Of a stretch of 64,000 bases of DNA, positions 1 through 7,789 are shown piece after piece. The stretch is from JBBRMU01 sp038230655 (GTDB lineage: Bacteria > Patescibacteriota > Microgenomatia > UBA1406 > GWC2-37-13), in contig JBBRMU010000003.1 in NCBI GenBank assembly GCA_038230655.1, positions 24,845 through 88,844 of the forward strand, written 5' to 3'. Each line of letters begins with the position of its first letter. The stretch's first letter is position 1. A program made the position numbers and the translations under genes. A model generated the notes under the pieces. The model worked only from the letters and a program-made list of their open reading frames with translations, did no database searches and had not been told where the DNA came from.

Positions 1-14
1 GTAATTTAATTGTT

Positions 15-43
15 TTGACATTAGAGACAGAACAAAATATAAT
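15..43 (+). promoter_or_regulatory. Consensus promoter of the S41 protease gene
   Basis: TTGACA (15-20) and TATAAT (38-43) are separated by exactly 17 bases, a perfect housekeeping-type promoter. The ATG follows 8 bases after the -10 box, so the transcript should begin at or within a base or two of the start codon. This fixes the start of the gene and is the clearest example of the leaderless layout seen through the window. Confidence 0.85.
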
Positions 44-51
44 AAAAGTCT

Positions 52-1287
52 ATGAAATCCAATCAGTCAACAAACTTTCTTCTTTATTTGTGTGCAGCTA
101 TTTTCATCTTTTGGATAGGTACACAGTTTGGAAAATCTCAGCTTTCCTATAATGGATCTTTAGTACAAGCCTTCAAAAGTGACTCAAGTAATAAAGACTT
201 TGACATAAATCAACTCCTTGAAACAGTGAAAAAAATCGATGAAAAATATGTCGACAAGAAAAAAATCGACAAGAAAAAAATGCTTTACGCCGCAATTAAA
301 GGGATGGTCGGAACATTAAATGATCCTTACACTTACTTTTTAACTCCTGATGAAAATAAACAACTCAAGAATGAACTTGCGGGAAAACTGGAAGGGATCG
401 GTGCTATGTTGGAGATGAAAGATACCAATATTACCATCATCTCTCTTTTAAAAAACTCCCCAGCTGAAGACGCAGGTTTAAAGCCCGGCGATATCATCTC
501 AAAAGTCAATAATACTTCCATGAAAGGTCAAATTTTGACTAAAGTTGTAGCCCAGATCCGTGGACCAAAGGGTACAAAAGTCAATTTGGTCGTAGTTCGT
601 GACGGAAAAGAAATTCCTTATACCATCACCCGCGATCAGATTCAAACAAACTCTCTTGATCTTTCTTATGAAACAGCTGCAAACTGCCAGTCTAACTGTC
701 AAAAAATTGCGCTATTACAGCTACATCAGTTTGGCGACACGAGCAATGATGAGTGGGATACGGCGGTAGAAGAGGTAAAACAAAAATATGAAAATAAGGA
801 GATAAGCGGGGTGGTCTTGGATTTAAGAAATAATCCAGGAGGATATCTCCAAAGTGCAGTCTATCTGACCTCTGATTTTATTGATAAAGATAAAGTTATC
901 GTTACTCAAGAGTCAACAAACTCCTCAATTCCTTATTACTCACTTCCTTCCGGAAGACTTAAAGACATACCTTTGACCGTTATCGTAAATCAGTACTCTG
1001 CCTCTGCGGCTGAAATTATGTCTGGTGCTCTGAAAGACTACAAAAGAGCAGTTTTGGTGGGAGTAAAGACTTTTGGAAAAGGTTCAGTTCAAGAAGCTGT
1101 AGATTTAAGAGAGAGTGCAGGTTTACATGTAACTGTCGCCAAATGGATTCTCCCTAAAGGAGTTTGGATTAACGGCAAAGGCATAGAGCCAAATGTGAAA
1201 GTCGAGAGTGCTTTTAAAGAAAATGACTCTTACTCGAAAGAAAAAGATGCTCAACTACAGAAGGCAATAGATTTAGTTATAAAATAA
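52..1287 (+). CDS. S41 family carboxyl-terminal processing protease
   Basis: Serine protease of the CtpA/Tsp family, which cleaves C-terminal ends of envelope proteins. One N-terminal membrane segment (residues about 8-25) places the enzyme outside the cytoplasmic membrane. A PDZ domain lies at about 105-190 (NSPAEDAGLKPGDII), followed by the protease core with the conserved VVLDLRNNPGG strand. The family's Ser-Lys dyad is visible as S318 in YSASAAEI and K343 in TFGKGSVQ, 25 residues apart as in E. coli Tsp. At 411 residues it has the usual length. A second envelope protease follows, so this is a small protein-processing locus. Substrates are unknown. Confidence 0.95.
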   Translation: MKSNQSTNFLLYLCAAIFIFWIGTQFGKSQLSYNGSLVQAFKSDSSNKDFDINQLLETVKKIDEKYVDKKKIDKKKMLYAAIKGMVGTLNDPYTYFLTPDENKQLKNELAGKLEGIGAMLEMKDTNITIISLLKNSPAEDAGLKPGDIISKVNNTSMKGQILTKVVAQIRGPKGTKVNLVVVRDGKEIPYTITRDQIQTNSLDLSYETAANCQSNCQKIALLQLHQFGDTSNDEWDTAVEEVKQKYENKEISGVVLDLRNNPGGYLQSAVYLTSDFIDKDKVIVTQESTNSSIPYYSLPSGRLKDIPLTVIVNQYSASAAEIMSGALKDYKRAVLVGVKTFGKGSVQEAVDLRESAGLHVTVAKWILPKGVWINGKGIEPNVKVESAFKENDSYSKEKDAQLQKAIDLVIK

Positions 1288-1294
1288 TACGGTC

Positions 1295-1320
1295 TGCTGA
1301 AATTCAGGTTTTTTTCAGCA
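1295..1320 (+). terminator. Possible weak terminator hairpin
   Basis: An 8-bp perfect stem (1295-1302 with 1313-1320) follows the S41 protease stop codon. A nested shorter stem (ctga/tcag) is followed directly by seven T bases, as an intrinsic terminator would be. Either fold could end transcription before the next gene; the short form is weak. Confidence 0.4.
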
Positions 1321-1379
1321 ATAGAGTGATAAAATGTGTCAGTGCTCATATATAAATATTATTTATTCGTTTCTAGTCT

Positions 1380-2522
1380 ATGAAAAAACTCCTACTGGGT
1401 TTAGCGATAATAGTAATAATCTTCGCAGCTCTGTCTCAAAATAAATCCTATTCTCTTAAAAATTTAATCAAAAATCAAGCCTCATCACCTCTCTTTGGTC
1501 AGGGTGAAAAACAGAAAGTTGTTTATGAAGAATCTGTTATTACACAGGTAGTTCAAGACTCTCTCCCTTCTGTCGTCACAATCGGCATTGTTCAGTCTAA
1601 TGCAGGTTCATCAGATCAATTTAACACGGACCCATTCTCCCCATTTACACCCTTTAGACAGCCTTCTAAACTGAATGTCGAAAACAATATAGGAAGTGGG
1701 TTTATTATCTCTCCTGACGGCTTAGTAATTACTAATAAACATGTTGTCTCAGACACAACATCCACATATAAAGTACTGACTAATGACGGCAAGAAATTCG
1801 ATGTTCAGAAAATATACCGAGACCCTTTAAATGACCTGGCTATCTTAAAAATAAGTGCTTCAGGCCTGACTCCTCTGAAGCTCGGTGACTCAGCCCATCT
1901 AAAATTAGGCCAGTTGACGATTGCTATTGGGACACCACTTGGAGAGTTCAAAAATACTATTACTTCAGGAATTGTATCTGGACTTGGACGAGGAATAACG
2001 GCTGGATCTCCCTTTGAAGGGTCAGTAGAAAAGCTTGATAATGTCATCCAGACAGATGCTGCCATTAGCCCTGGAAACTCTGGAGGTCCGTTGCTTAACT
2101 CAAGCGGCCAAGTCATCGGCATAAATACCGCTGTCGCATCTGAAGGCCAAAATATCGGGTTTGCTATTCCAGTTAATATAATTAAGGGACTTATCTCAAA
2201 GTTTGAAAGTAATGGCATGTCTTTTGAAAGGCCATATATAGGTATTCGGTATCAGATGATTGATAAACAGTCCGCCATACTTCACGAAGTTGCAGAAGGA
2301 GCATATGTTCTTGAAGTTATTCAGGGGAGCCCTGCAGAGAAGGCAAAAATACAGCAAGAAGATATCGTGACAGAGATTGATGGTAAAAAAGTTTCAACAA
2401 GTGATCAAGAAGCCATTACTAAAGTAATATCTGATAAAAAAGTAGGGGATGCAGTCCTTCTGAAGGTTTGGAGAGTTGGTAATTTCCGAGATGTCACCGT
2501 TACTCTTGAAGCTTCACCTTAA
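1380..2522 (+). CDS. HtrA/Deg-type trypsin-like serine protease
   Basis: Envelope quality-control protease of the DegP/DegQ/HtrA family. An N-terminal hydrophobic segment (residues 3-19) serves as signal or anchor. The trypsin-like domain shows the full catalytic triad: H121 in TNKHVV, D152 in DPLNDLAIL and S234 in SPGNSGGPLLN. One PDZ domain covers about 285-375 (GSPAEKAKIQQEDIVTEIDG). With a single PDZ and a membrane anchor it resembles DegS/HtrA of Gram-positives more than two-PDZ DegP. It lies downstream of the S41 protease and 6 bases before an unknown gene that may be co-transcribed. Confidence 0.95.
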   Translation: MKKLLLGLAIIVIIFAALSQNKSYSLKNLIKNQASSPLFGQGEKQKVVYEESVITQVVQDSLPSVVTIGIVQSNAGSSDQFNTDPFSPFTPFRQPSKLNVENNIGSGFIISPDGLVITNKHVVSDTTSTYKVLTNDGKKFDVQKIYRDPLNDLAILKISASGLTPLKLGDSAHLKLGQLTIAIGTPLGEFKNTITSGIVSGLGRGITAGSPFEGSVEKLDNVIQTDAAISPGNSGGPLLNSSGQVIGINTAVASEGQNIGFAIPVNIIKGLISKFESNGMSFERPYIGIRYQMIDKQSAILHEVAEGAYVLEVIQGSPAEKAKIQQEDIVTEIDGKKVSTSDQEAITKVISDKKVGDAVLLKVWRVGNFRDVTVTLEASP

Positions 2523-2528
2523 CTAATA

Positions 2529-3392
2529 ATGCAGATTAAACCAGTATTAGAACAAGATGCGACCGGAATAGTGAAAGAGTCATACCTAGAACTAACTAAT
2601 GCTTTTCACACTCGCTCGCTACCGATGTTCTTTACTTTTTTGGGGCCATTTCCTGAGTATTTGACCTACATTACAAAGCAACTAACAACAAATGTAAATG
2701 ATAATAACTTTAAAATTATTGTCGAAGAAGCCCAAATTGAGTTAAAAACTCTTATCAAAGATAGTTTAACCTCTTCAGAAGAAAAAAATGAGTGGCTAAA
2801 AAGATATAGCAGTTCTCCTTCATTTTATTATTTTAAGAAAGATCTCAATCATATTTTTTCCACAAATATCAAAATATGTCTCATCTTTATTGCACTGCGA
2901 GAAGCTATTAAAGGGTGGGCAGTCGCTGCAAAACAGCTACCTTCAGATACTCCATCAACATCATCGTCTAAAGAACCAGATGAATATACTGTAAATTCAT
3001 TCATTTATGAAGGAATTCTTCCCTCACCGCCTAATAAAGAAAAATCAGATACCAATTCAAAGGACATTACTAATCAAACAAATGCAATTGCCGTCTCTCA
3101 ACCTAATGCTATTGAACATAATTTGCTTCCTGTGTACCTACTGATTTGTAGAAGTGACTTTTCTGAGCTGATGAAAGAAGAACGTTTCCTCCTTACCCGT
3201 GTAACAATCGAAAAACTTTTTTTATCTTATATTGGAATCCTGCCGCATCTAATTTTTTCGCCAATTAATGTAGTTTTCGATCTAACATCCACGTATAAAA
3301 ATTTTCCAGATCTCCTCTATCTTCTTTCAGAGCATTTTCCAACCTATGCAGTCCAAAGGATGATGTTTAGCGCATATATCAATCTTAGCTGA
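2529..3392 (+). CDS. Hypothetical protein, faint resemblance to DehI/CMD-like helical proteins
   Basis: A 287-residue protein I do not recognise with confidence. No signal peptide or clear membrane segment is visible. The N-terminus (KPVLEQDATGIVKESYLEL, then SLPMFFTFLGPFPEYL) reads like the opening of DehI-type haloacid dehalogenase or carboxymuconolactone-decarboxylase-like helical proteins, which use a similar 'fR-la-wP-yL' pattern. That likeness is weak and no catalytic residue can be assigned. A Ser/Thr/Asn-rich, probably disordered stretch at about 140-190 separates two helical parts. It starts 6 bases after the Deg protease and ends with TGA, just before a folded RNA candidate. Confidence 0.7.
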   Translation: MQIKPVLEQDATGIVKESYLELTNAFHTRSLPMFFTFLGPFPEYLTYITKQLTTNVNDNNFKIIVEEAQIELKTLIKDSLTSSEEKNEWLKRYSSSPSFYYFKKDLNHIFSTNIKICLIFIALREAIKGWAVAAKQLPSDTPSTSSSKEPDEYTVNSFIYEGILPSPPNKEKSDTNSKDITNQTNAIAVSQPNAIEHNLLPVYLLICRSDFSELMKEERFLLTRVTIEKLFLSYIGILPHLIFSPINVVFDLTSTYKNFPDLLYLLSEHFPTYAVQRMMFSAYINLS

Positions 3393-3428
3393 TTTAGGAT
3401 AAAGAAAAATCGGGTTAGACTGTTTTAT

Positions 3429-3614
3429 ACCTTAGTATTTTATGTGAGACGGTATCTGAAGGAGTCGGAAAGGAGCTGCGGAAAGGTAATAAAGGTGAGT
3501 GTTGAGTAAAAACTCAACGACGTTGGAAATGTAAATTTCCTACGCTAAAAAACACCTGCTGTAGAATACAGCATACCTCTCCGCAGCTATCGGCAATAGT
3601 TAAGACACTAAGGT
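3429..3614 (+). ncRNA. Candidate structured non-coding RNA, no known class recognised
   Basis: About 186 bases fold into a nested, branched structure. The outer closing helix pairs 3429-3436 with 3607-3614 (8 bp). Inside, 3474-3482 pairs with 3580-3588 (9 bp), 3484-3488 with 3574-3578, 3493-3497 with 3553-3557, and 3498-3502 with 3542-3546. Terminal hairpins are 3501-3507/3512-3518, 3525-3530/3535-3540 and 3558-3563/3567-3572; the first shares two bases with the helix before it. The + strand is preferred because one hairpin then has a GUAA tetraloop, unpaired stretches are purine-rich, and helix 3498-3502/3542-3546 contains a G-U pair that would be A-C on the other strand. It lacks landmarks of tmRNA, RNase P RNA, SRP RNA or 6S RNA that I know. 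Confidence 0.6.
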
Positions 3615-3622
3615 CTTATTTA

Positions 3623-3784
3623 TCACCTTCTTTGAAAGGAACCACATGGCCTCCCATGTTTCTTACTAACACGAATAATCGGTTTCTTTTTGTCTTTAGC
3701 TGGAGCGATCTCCTGTCCATTCTTCAAACAAACCACCTCCATCACCCGACGACTTTCCCGAATAGCGTGTGATTTATGGGCCAT
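3623..3784 (-). CDS. Small basic protein of 53 residues, unknown function
   Basis: ATG at 3784 reads 53 codons to TGA at 3623. The start is preceded 5 bases upstream by AAGGAGG (3796-3790 on the minus strand), one of only a few strong Shine-Dalgarno sites in the window. The product begins MAHKSHAIRESRRVMEVV, is rich in Lys and Arg, and holds two cysteines (in VVCLKNG and GRPCGS). I recognise no family. A -10-like TACAAT (3832-3827) and a 5' leader hairpin lie upstream. It is convergent with the folded RNA ending at 3614, and both sit in the only gap above 500 bases in the window. High basicity would fit nucleic-acid binding, but that is inference. Confidence 0.6.
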   Translation of the reverse strand: MAHKSHAIRESRRVMEVVCLKNGQEIAPAKDKKKPIIRVSKKHGRPCGSFQRR

Positions 3785-3805
3785 GATGGCCTCCTTGTTT
3801 AGATT

Positions 3806-3832
3806 TGGTTGTTGCCAACCACGATTATTGTA
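3806..3832 (-). promoter_or_regulatory. Promoter -10 box and leader hairpin of the 53-residue ORF
   Basis: On the minus strand a TACAAT box (3832-3827) is followed by a 6-bp hairpin (3821-3816 with 3811-3806) closed by a GCAA tetraloop. The hairpin would sit at the very 5' end of the mRNA, about 10 bases before the ribosome binding site, where it could stabilise the message or control access to it. No good -35 box is visible. Confidence 0.4.
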
Positions 3833-3962
3833 TCATATCCAATTTTAAATGATTGTAGATTACAGAATTTTTGCCAATGTTTATTTATAGTTTATTAGTT
3901 AGCTCATATATAGTTAATAAAAATACGGTAACTTTTTTCCTTAATATTACTTAAAAGTAGTT

Positions 3963-3968
3963 TATAAT
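3963..3968 (+). promoter_or_regulatory. -10 box of hisS, leaderless layout
   Basis: TATAAT ends 7 bases before the hisS ATG at 3976. The intervening bases are aggaagt, so an AGGA motif is present but only about three bases from the ATG, too close to act as a normal ribosome binding site. No strong -35 match. Confidence 0.6.
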
Positions 3969-3975
3969 AGGAAGT

Positions 3976-5223
3976 ATGGGCGATCAGATACAAACACTGA
4001 AGGGATTTCGCGATTTTGTCGGAAGTCAAGCAAGAAAAAGAAAGTGGTTAATTAAAAAAATCGAGACAGTCTTTGAACGCTTCGGCTATGAACCCCTGGA
4101 GACACCCGCACTCGAATATGAATCACTTTTATTAGGCAAATATGGAACAGAAGCGGATAAATTAATCTATGGATTTGAAGATCGAGGCGGGAGAAGAGTT
4201 GCCTTACGTTATGATCAAACAATTCCAACTGCTCGAGTGATTTCAGAGTACCAAAACCAGTTAGCTCTCCCGTATAAAAGATACCAAATGCAACAGGTTT
4301 GGCGTGCTGATAAGCCCCAAAAAGGTAGGTATAGAGAATTTTTACAATGCGATGCCGACATAATCGGAACAACAGCAATTTCAGCAGAAGCAGAAATCCT
4401 TACCTTATACGCGGCTATTTATACTGAAATTGGACTCGACTCTCTTAAAATTAAGGTAAATGATAGGGAAGATCTCATAAAAACTCTTGAAACAACTGGA
4501 ATCCCTCTGGATAAAATCTTCACCGTAATCCAAACCATCGATAAACTGGATAAAAAATCTAAGGACGAAGTCAGAGATGAGCTTGGTCAAAAAGGAATCG
4601 AATCAGAAGTTGCAAAGTCATTACTTTCGACCTTGGAATCTCAAAAAGTTTCTGAGAAACTTCAAAAAATTATTTCCCTAGCAGAGAGCATGGGTGTGAA
4701 AAAAGAGATCTTTACTTTTTCCCCTACCTTAGCCCGAGGACTCGACTACTATACTGGAATGATTTTTGAGGGGTTTATTCCTGAGTATAAAGGTGGCTCT
4801 GTTGGCGGAGGAGGGAGATATGATAAATTACTCAAACAACTGGTTGAAGTTGAGTTACCCGCTGTTGGTTTCGGCTTAGGATTTGACCGTACATTAGAAG
4901 CCGCAGAACAACTGGATAAAGTCCCATCACTTGTTACAACTGCTCTCGTACTTGTTACAGTATTCTCCCCTGAGTTAACTGATAAATCAATTGAGGTGGC
5001 AAATTACTTAAGATACAACAAAGTGCCAACAGAAATATATCTGGATAGTGAAAAGAAACTTGATAGGCAACTTAAGTATGCTAACAAAAAAGATATTCCT
5101 TTTGTCATTATCATCGGCCCTGAAGAAGTAGGAAAAAATATTGTTAAGCTGAAAGATATGAGAAGCGGGGACCAAAAGAGTATAGAACTATCCGAATGTA
5201 TATCTTCAATCTTAAGCCGATAA
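3976..5223 (+). CDS. hisS: Histidyl-tRNA synthetase
   Basis: Class II aminoacyl-tRNA synthetase that charges tRNA-His. It opens with the family signature (TLKGFRDF, residues 8-15). Motif 2 is visible around RYDQTIPTARV and the YREFLQCDADIIG segment. The histidine-specific motif is LARGLDYYTGMIFEG, and motif 3 is present as the GGGGRYDKLL region followed by GFGLGFDRTLEA. The C-terminal anticodon-binding domain covers about 325-415. Length (415 residues) is normal. Its own leaderless-type promoter precedes it, and the release factor gene follows 37 bases downstream with another promoter of the same kind. Confidence 0.97.
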   Translation: MGDQIQTLKGFRDFVGSQARKRKWLIKKIETVFERFGYEPLETPALEYESLLLGKYGTEADKLIYGFEDRGGRRVALRYDQTIPTARVISEYQNQLALPYKRYQMQQVWRADKPQKGRYREFLQCDADIIGTTAISAEAEILTLYAAIYTEIGLDSLKIKVNDREDLIKTLETTGIPLDKIFTVIQTIDKLDKKSKDEVRDELGQKGIESEVAKSLLSTLESQKVSEKLQKIISLAESMGVKKEIFTFSPTLARGLDYYTGMIFEGFIPEYKGGSVGGGGRYDKLLKQLVEVELPAVGFGLGFDRTLEAAEQLDKVPSLVTTALVLVTVFSPELTDKSIEVANYLRYNKVPTEIYLDSEKKLDRQLKYANKKDIPFVIIIGPEEVGKNIVKLKDMRSGDQKSIELSECISSILSR

Positions 5224-5247
5224 CAGCTTAAATCTGAAATAATCAAC

Positions 5248-5253
5248 TATAAT
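5248..5253 (+). promoter_or_regulatory. -10 box of the release factor gene, leaderless layout
   Basis: TATAAT ends 7 bases before the ATG at 5261, in the 37-base gap after hisS. Because transcription would start almost at that ATG, it supports the short release factor as the true full-length product and not a mis-called start. Confidence 0.65.
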
Positions 5254-5260
5254 ATCCTAT

Positions 5261-5953
5261 ATGCAAGTAAACCCAAATGTTGTCATTATAGAAGCGATTC
5301 CAGGAGTAGGCGGAGATGAGTCTAAACTTTGGTACCAAGAGCTTCTTTTTTCGTATTTAAAGTTTGCTGAACGGAGAGGTTATACATATACCTACCTGGA
5401 CGACAATATTGTTAAAGTCACAGGAGAAGGAGCTTATAATTTGTTCAAGAATGAGACAGGAGTACATCGAGTACAACGTATTCCGACAACTGAAAGAAAA
5501 GGGAGAATTCATACTTCCACCTGTGTTATGGTTGTCTATCCTCAGATTACTCAATCAGATGTAGATATCAGACCAAATGAACTGGACTGGCAGTTCTATA
5601 GAGCAGGTGGACATGGTGGACAGAACGTCAATAAGGTTTCAACTGCGGTGAGGTTAACCCATAAACCAACTGGGATTGTTGTTACCGCAAGTAGAGAACG
5701 GTATCAGGAAGCTAATAGAAAGATCGCTTTGGAACTTCTTGGAGGAAAACTATTTCAACTTGAGGAGGAAAAAAAGAAAGGTATGATGCACTCGTATGTT
5801 CAAGATATTGGATCCGGAGAACGAGCAGATAAAATTAGAACATATAACTTTCCTCAAAACCGACTAACAGATCACAGGATTAATAAAAGCTTCCATAACC
5901 TTGAGGAAATTATTGAGCAAGGAAAGTGGGAAAAGGTATTTATTAATTCCTAA
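5261..5953 (+). CDS. prfA: Class I peptide chain release factor (RF1-like) lacking domain 1
   Basis: Stop-codon-dependent peptidyl-tRNA hydrolysis factor. The codon-recognition domain is present, with the tripeptide PTT (75-77, RF1-type PxT) inside GVHRVQRIPTTE and the following HTS motif; this predicts reading of UAA and UAG. The catalytic GGQ motif is at 119-121 in GGHGGQNVNK. At 230 residues it is much shorter than the usual 350-360: the whole N-terminal domain 1 is missing and the protein begins where domain 2 normally starts (NVVIIEAIPGVGGDE). The promoter directly before the ATG argues against an overlooked upstream start. TGA is used as a stop in this window, so a separate RF2 is expected elsewhere. 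A PrfH or ArfB-type rescue factor is less likely because the PxT loop is intact. Confidence 0.9.
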   Translation: MQVNPNVVIIEAIPGVGGDESKLWYQELLFSYLKFAERRGYTYTYLDDNIVKVTGEGAYNLFKNETGVHRVQRIPTTERKGRIHTSTCVMVVYPQITQSDVDIRPNELDWQFYRAGGHGGQNVNKVSTAVRLTHKPTGIVVTASRERYQEANRKIALELLGGKLFQLEEEKKKGMMHSYVQDIGSGERADKIRTYNFPQNRLTDHRINKSFHNLEEIIEQGKWEKVFINS

Positions 5954-5966
5954 ACTATCTTTTGGT

Positions 5967-7352
5967 CTATCGGGTTACAGAAATTTTTTCTCCGTTTTCA
6001 GCAAGTGGAGCAATCACCGTTACTCTATTGATGGCATCTCGTGTCATCTTATACCCAGTATCCCATTTATGAGCGCATTTATTAGGAGTAATATCCTCAA
6101 CATGTAATGATGGGTCGGTAGGTAAGGCAGGGATATAGTTCGGCACTAATTTGCTACATATAGTCGGCATAGTTTTACTGCTGACAGATGTTATTATTCC
6201 AGGTCCTAATCTATTTATTTCTGAAGGGAGAATTCCTTTATTCTCAGCAGCATAAGCACCTACTGCATTCAGGATTTGTACGACTGCACTACGCCTCTTA
6301 GTATTATCAGCAGACTGAAACTGGCTTCCCGGAATCACTGAGCCCGATGAACTTGCCATCTCTACGGATAATGACTTAAATACATCTTGAATATTTTGTG
6401 GATTATCCGGCTTTTTAACAATTACCTCTTTTCCAAAATCAGATAGTTTAAGTAACATGGTTACTGGTGTCTTTTTTGTCAAAGGAGCAGGAAAAGGAGT
6501 CATTGAAGAGTAGTCTGATCTCATCGACGGACTCATAGGACTTGCGGGTTTGAAACTGTAGGAAATACTGATTTTTCGCATATAATAGTCATTTACATCA
6601 ATCCAAGAATCTACGGTAAAATCCGTAATTATATCTGAGATTTTAAAGGGACTATTTGAGATATTTTTATACTGAGGATAGTATTTCTCTGATAGATTCG
6701 TAAAAAGACTATCCAAAATTTCATCAGTCGGAGAGAAATGTACCTTATATGTTCGAAACTCATCAACTGTAGCATTCTCAACTTTAATTGCCTTAGAAAA
6801 CTGTTTTTCATTTAGCACAGAAAAAAAATTATCTATAAACTCTTCAGTCAGTGGTTTTGTAGTCTGTTTTTGTTTTAGTTCTTTTCGGGCTTCAGTTTCC
6901 ATTGGAGTACTGCCAAAGTAAAGCCATTTATTCATAAATTTCATCTGTATTTTTTCGGTATAACCAATTTGAGTAAGCATCAGTTTGATGAATGAGGGAA
7001 TAGTATCAATCTTAAAATATACGAAATGATCTTTAGCCAGAGTATTGATCAGGAGCTCCTTTGAGGTAGTGGTAAGAGATATTGTCGGGTTCGTTGAATC
7101 TGTATAGTCAACAGGGCCTTTTACTGCTAAGTCAAATCCATTGCTTCCGATTATTTGGGACAACTCATTGGAGCTTGAGGCAATGGAAAGATCAAAGAAA
7201 AACTTTTTAACAGTTGTGTGCGCTTTAATAGTAGCACTCAGTAAATATCTCGGAGTCTTTGGCATAAAAGGAATACTCATAACGATATTGGTAATCTTAT
7301 CCTGTAAGGGTCTATTATTTAAATTAATTTTGTCATATGCGACCAGCGTCAT
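5967..7352 (-). CDS. Extracytoplasmic part of a frameshifted pilin-like membrane protein
   Basis: A 461-residue reading frame without recognised catalytic motifs. The N-terminal two thirds are a Ser/Thr/Lys-rich beta-type region. Near residue 355 comes SADNTKRRSAVVQILNAV, the motif that follows the membrane helix in type IV pilin/GspG-like proteins of Patescibacteria, then LPSEINRLGPGI, typical of the pseudopilin-like C-terminal fold with cysteines at about 400 and 427. The frame is the downstream half of one gene with the reading frame at 7370-7678: adding one base to the six-A run at 7372-7377 joins them into one protein of about 570 residues with a single membrane helix. Its 3' end faces the release factor gene 13 bases away. 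Confidence 0.75.
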   Translation of the reverse strand: MTLVAYDKINLNNRPLQDKITNIVMSIPFMPKTPRYLLSATIKAHTTVKKFFFDLSIASSSNELSQIIGSNGFDLAVKGPVDYTDSTNPTISLTTTSKELLINTLAKDHFVYFKIDTIPSFIKLMLTQIGYTEKIQMKFMNKWLYFGSTPMETEARKELKQKQTTKPLTEEFIDNFFSVLNEKQFSKAIKVENATVDEFRTYKVHFSPTDEILDSLFTNLSEKYYPQYKNISNSPFKISDIITDFTVDSWIDVNDYYMRKISISYSFKPASPMSPSMRSDYSSMTPFPAPLTKKTPVTMLLKLSDFGKEVIVKKPDNPQNIQDVFKSLSVEMASSSGSVIPGSQFQSADNTKRRSAVVQILNAVGAYAAENKGILPSEINRLGPGIITSVSSKTMPTICSKLVPNYIPALPTDPSLHVEDITPNKCAHKWDTGYKMTRDAINRVTVIAPLAENGEKISVTR

Positions 7353-7369
7353 TGATGCAAATATAAGTC

Positions 7370-7678
7370 CTAAAAAAGAATAGGAGCCAATATAAAAAGA
7401 ATGAGAAACGCATTTCCTCTCGGATGCACACTTACGGAATTCCCTGAATTTATAGTCACGAAACTACCACTTGAGGCTTGAGGAGTTGAGACTGGTACGG
7501 ATGTAGACGGAAAGATAATTGGTGTCGTGATGTTTGTTTTTGGAAGATACCACTCTGTAACTTCAGCTAGCTTAGATGCATCCCAGCCTTTTTGACTTAG
7601 CTGGGCGATCACAGCATCATTATTTAGACCCAATTTTTTACATTGTTCAAGATAGTCTATAACCTCTTTTGTTAGCAT
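7370..7678 (-). CDS. N-terminal part of the frameshifted pilin-like membrane protein
   Basis: A 102-residue frame with an N-terminal helical motif (LTKEVIDYLEQCKKLGLNND, then AQLSQKGWDASKLAEV) of the kind that opens many CPR membrane proteins, a Pro/Ser/Thr-rich linker at 48-80, and then a hydrophobic run that stops abruptly (AFLILFILAPILF). One base more in the T-run of the coding strand would continue this as LGLIFASMTLVAYDKI, completing a normal membrane helix and entering the next frame. So this is not an independent gene. Loss of a base by sequencing error, a true mutation, or slippage at the run are all possible. Confidence 0.7.
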   Translation of the reverse strand: MLTKEVIDYLEQCKKLGLNNDAVIAQLSQKGWDASKLAEVTEWYLPKTNITTPIIFPSTSVPVSTPQASSGSFVTINSGNSVSVHPRGNAFLILFILAPILF

Positions 7679-7775
7679 AGCTTACTTATTCTGTAATAAT
7701 TTCGCTGTGATGTCAAATGCATTTCTATCTAGAATCAATTATCTGAAGAAAGTATTTGCCAGAGTAAATTTATGA

Positions 7776-7781
7776 TAAAAT
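7776..7781 (+). promoter_or_regulatory. -10 box supporting a start at 7790
   Basis: TAAAAT ends 8 bases before the ATG at 7790, the same arrangement as at 37415 and 39247. It overlaps the first codons of a longer reading frame that opens at 7772, so the downstream ATG is preferred. Confidence 0.45.
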
Positions 7782-7789
7782 TAGTGGTA

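Noticed and set aside
3429..3614. Identification of the folded RNA as tmRNA, RNase P RNA, SRP RNA or a known riboswitch
   Set aside because: No tRNA-like end, no RNase P core (GAGGAAAGTCC-like), no SRP loop (GGAAGNA...GCAGCC-like context) and no riboswitch core that I can match.
5261..5953. PrfH or ArfB-type ribosome rescue factor
   Set aside because: The RF1 codon-reading PxT motif and HTS segment are intact; rescue factors lack this domain or motif.
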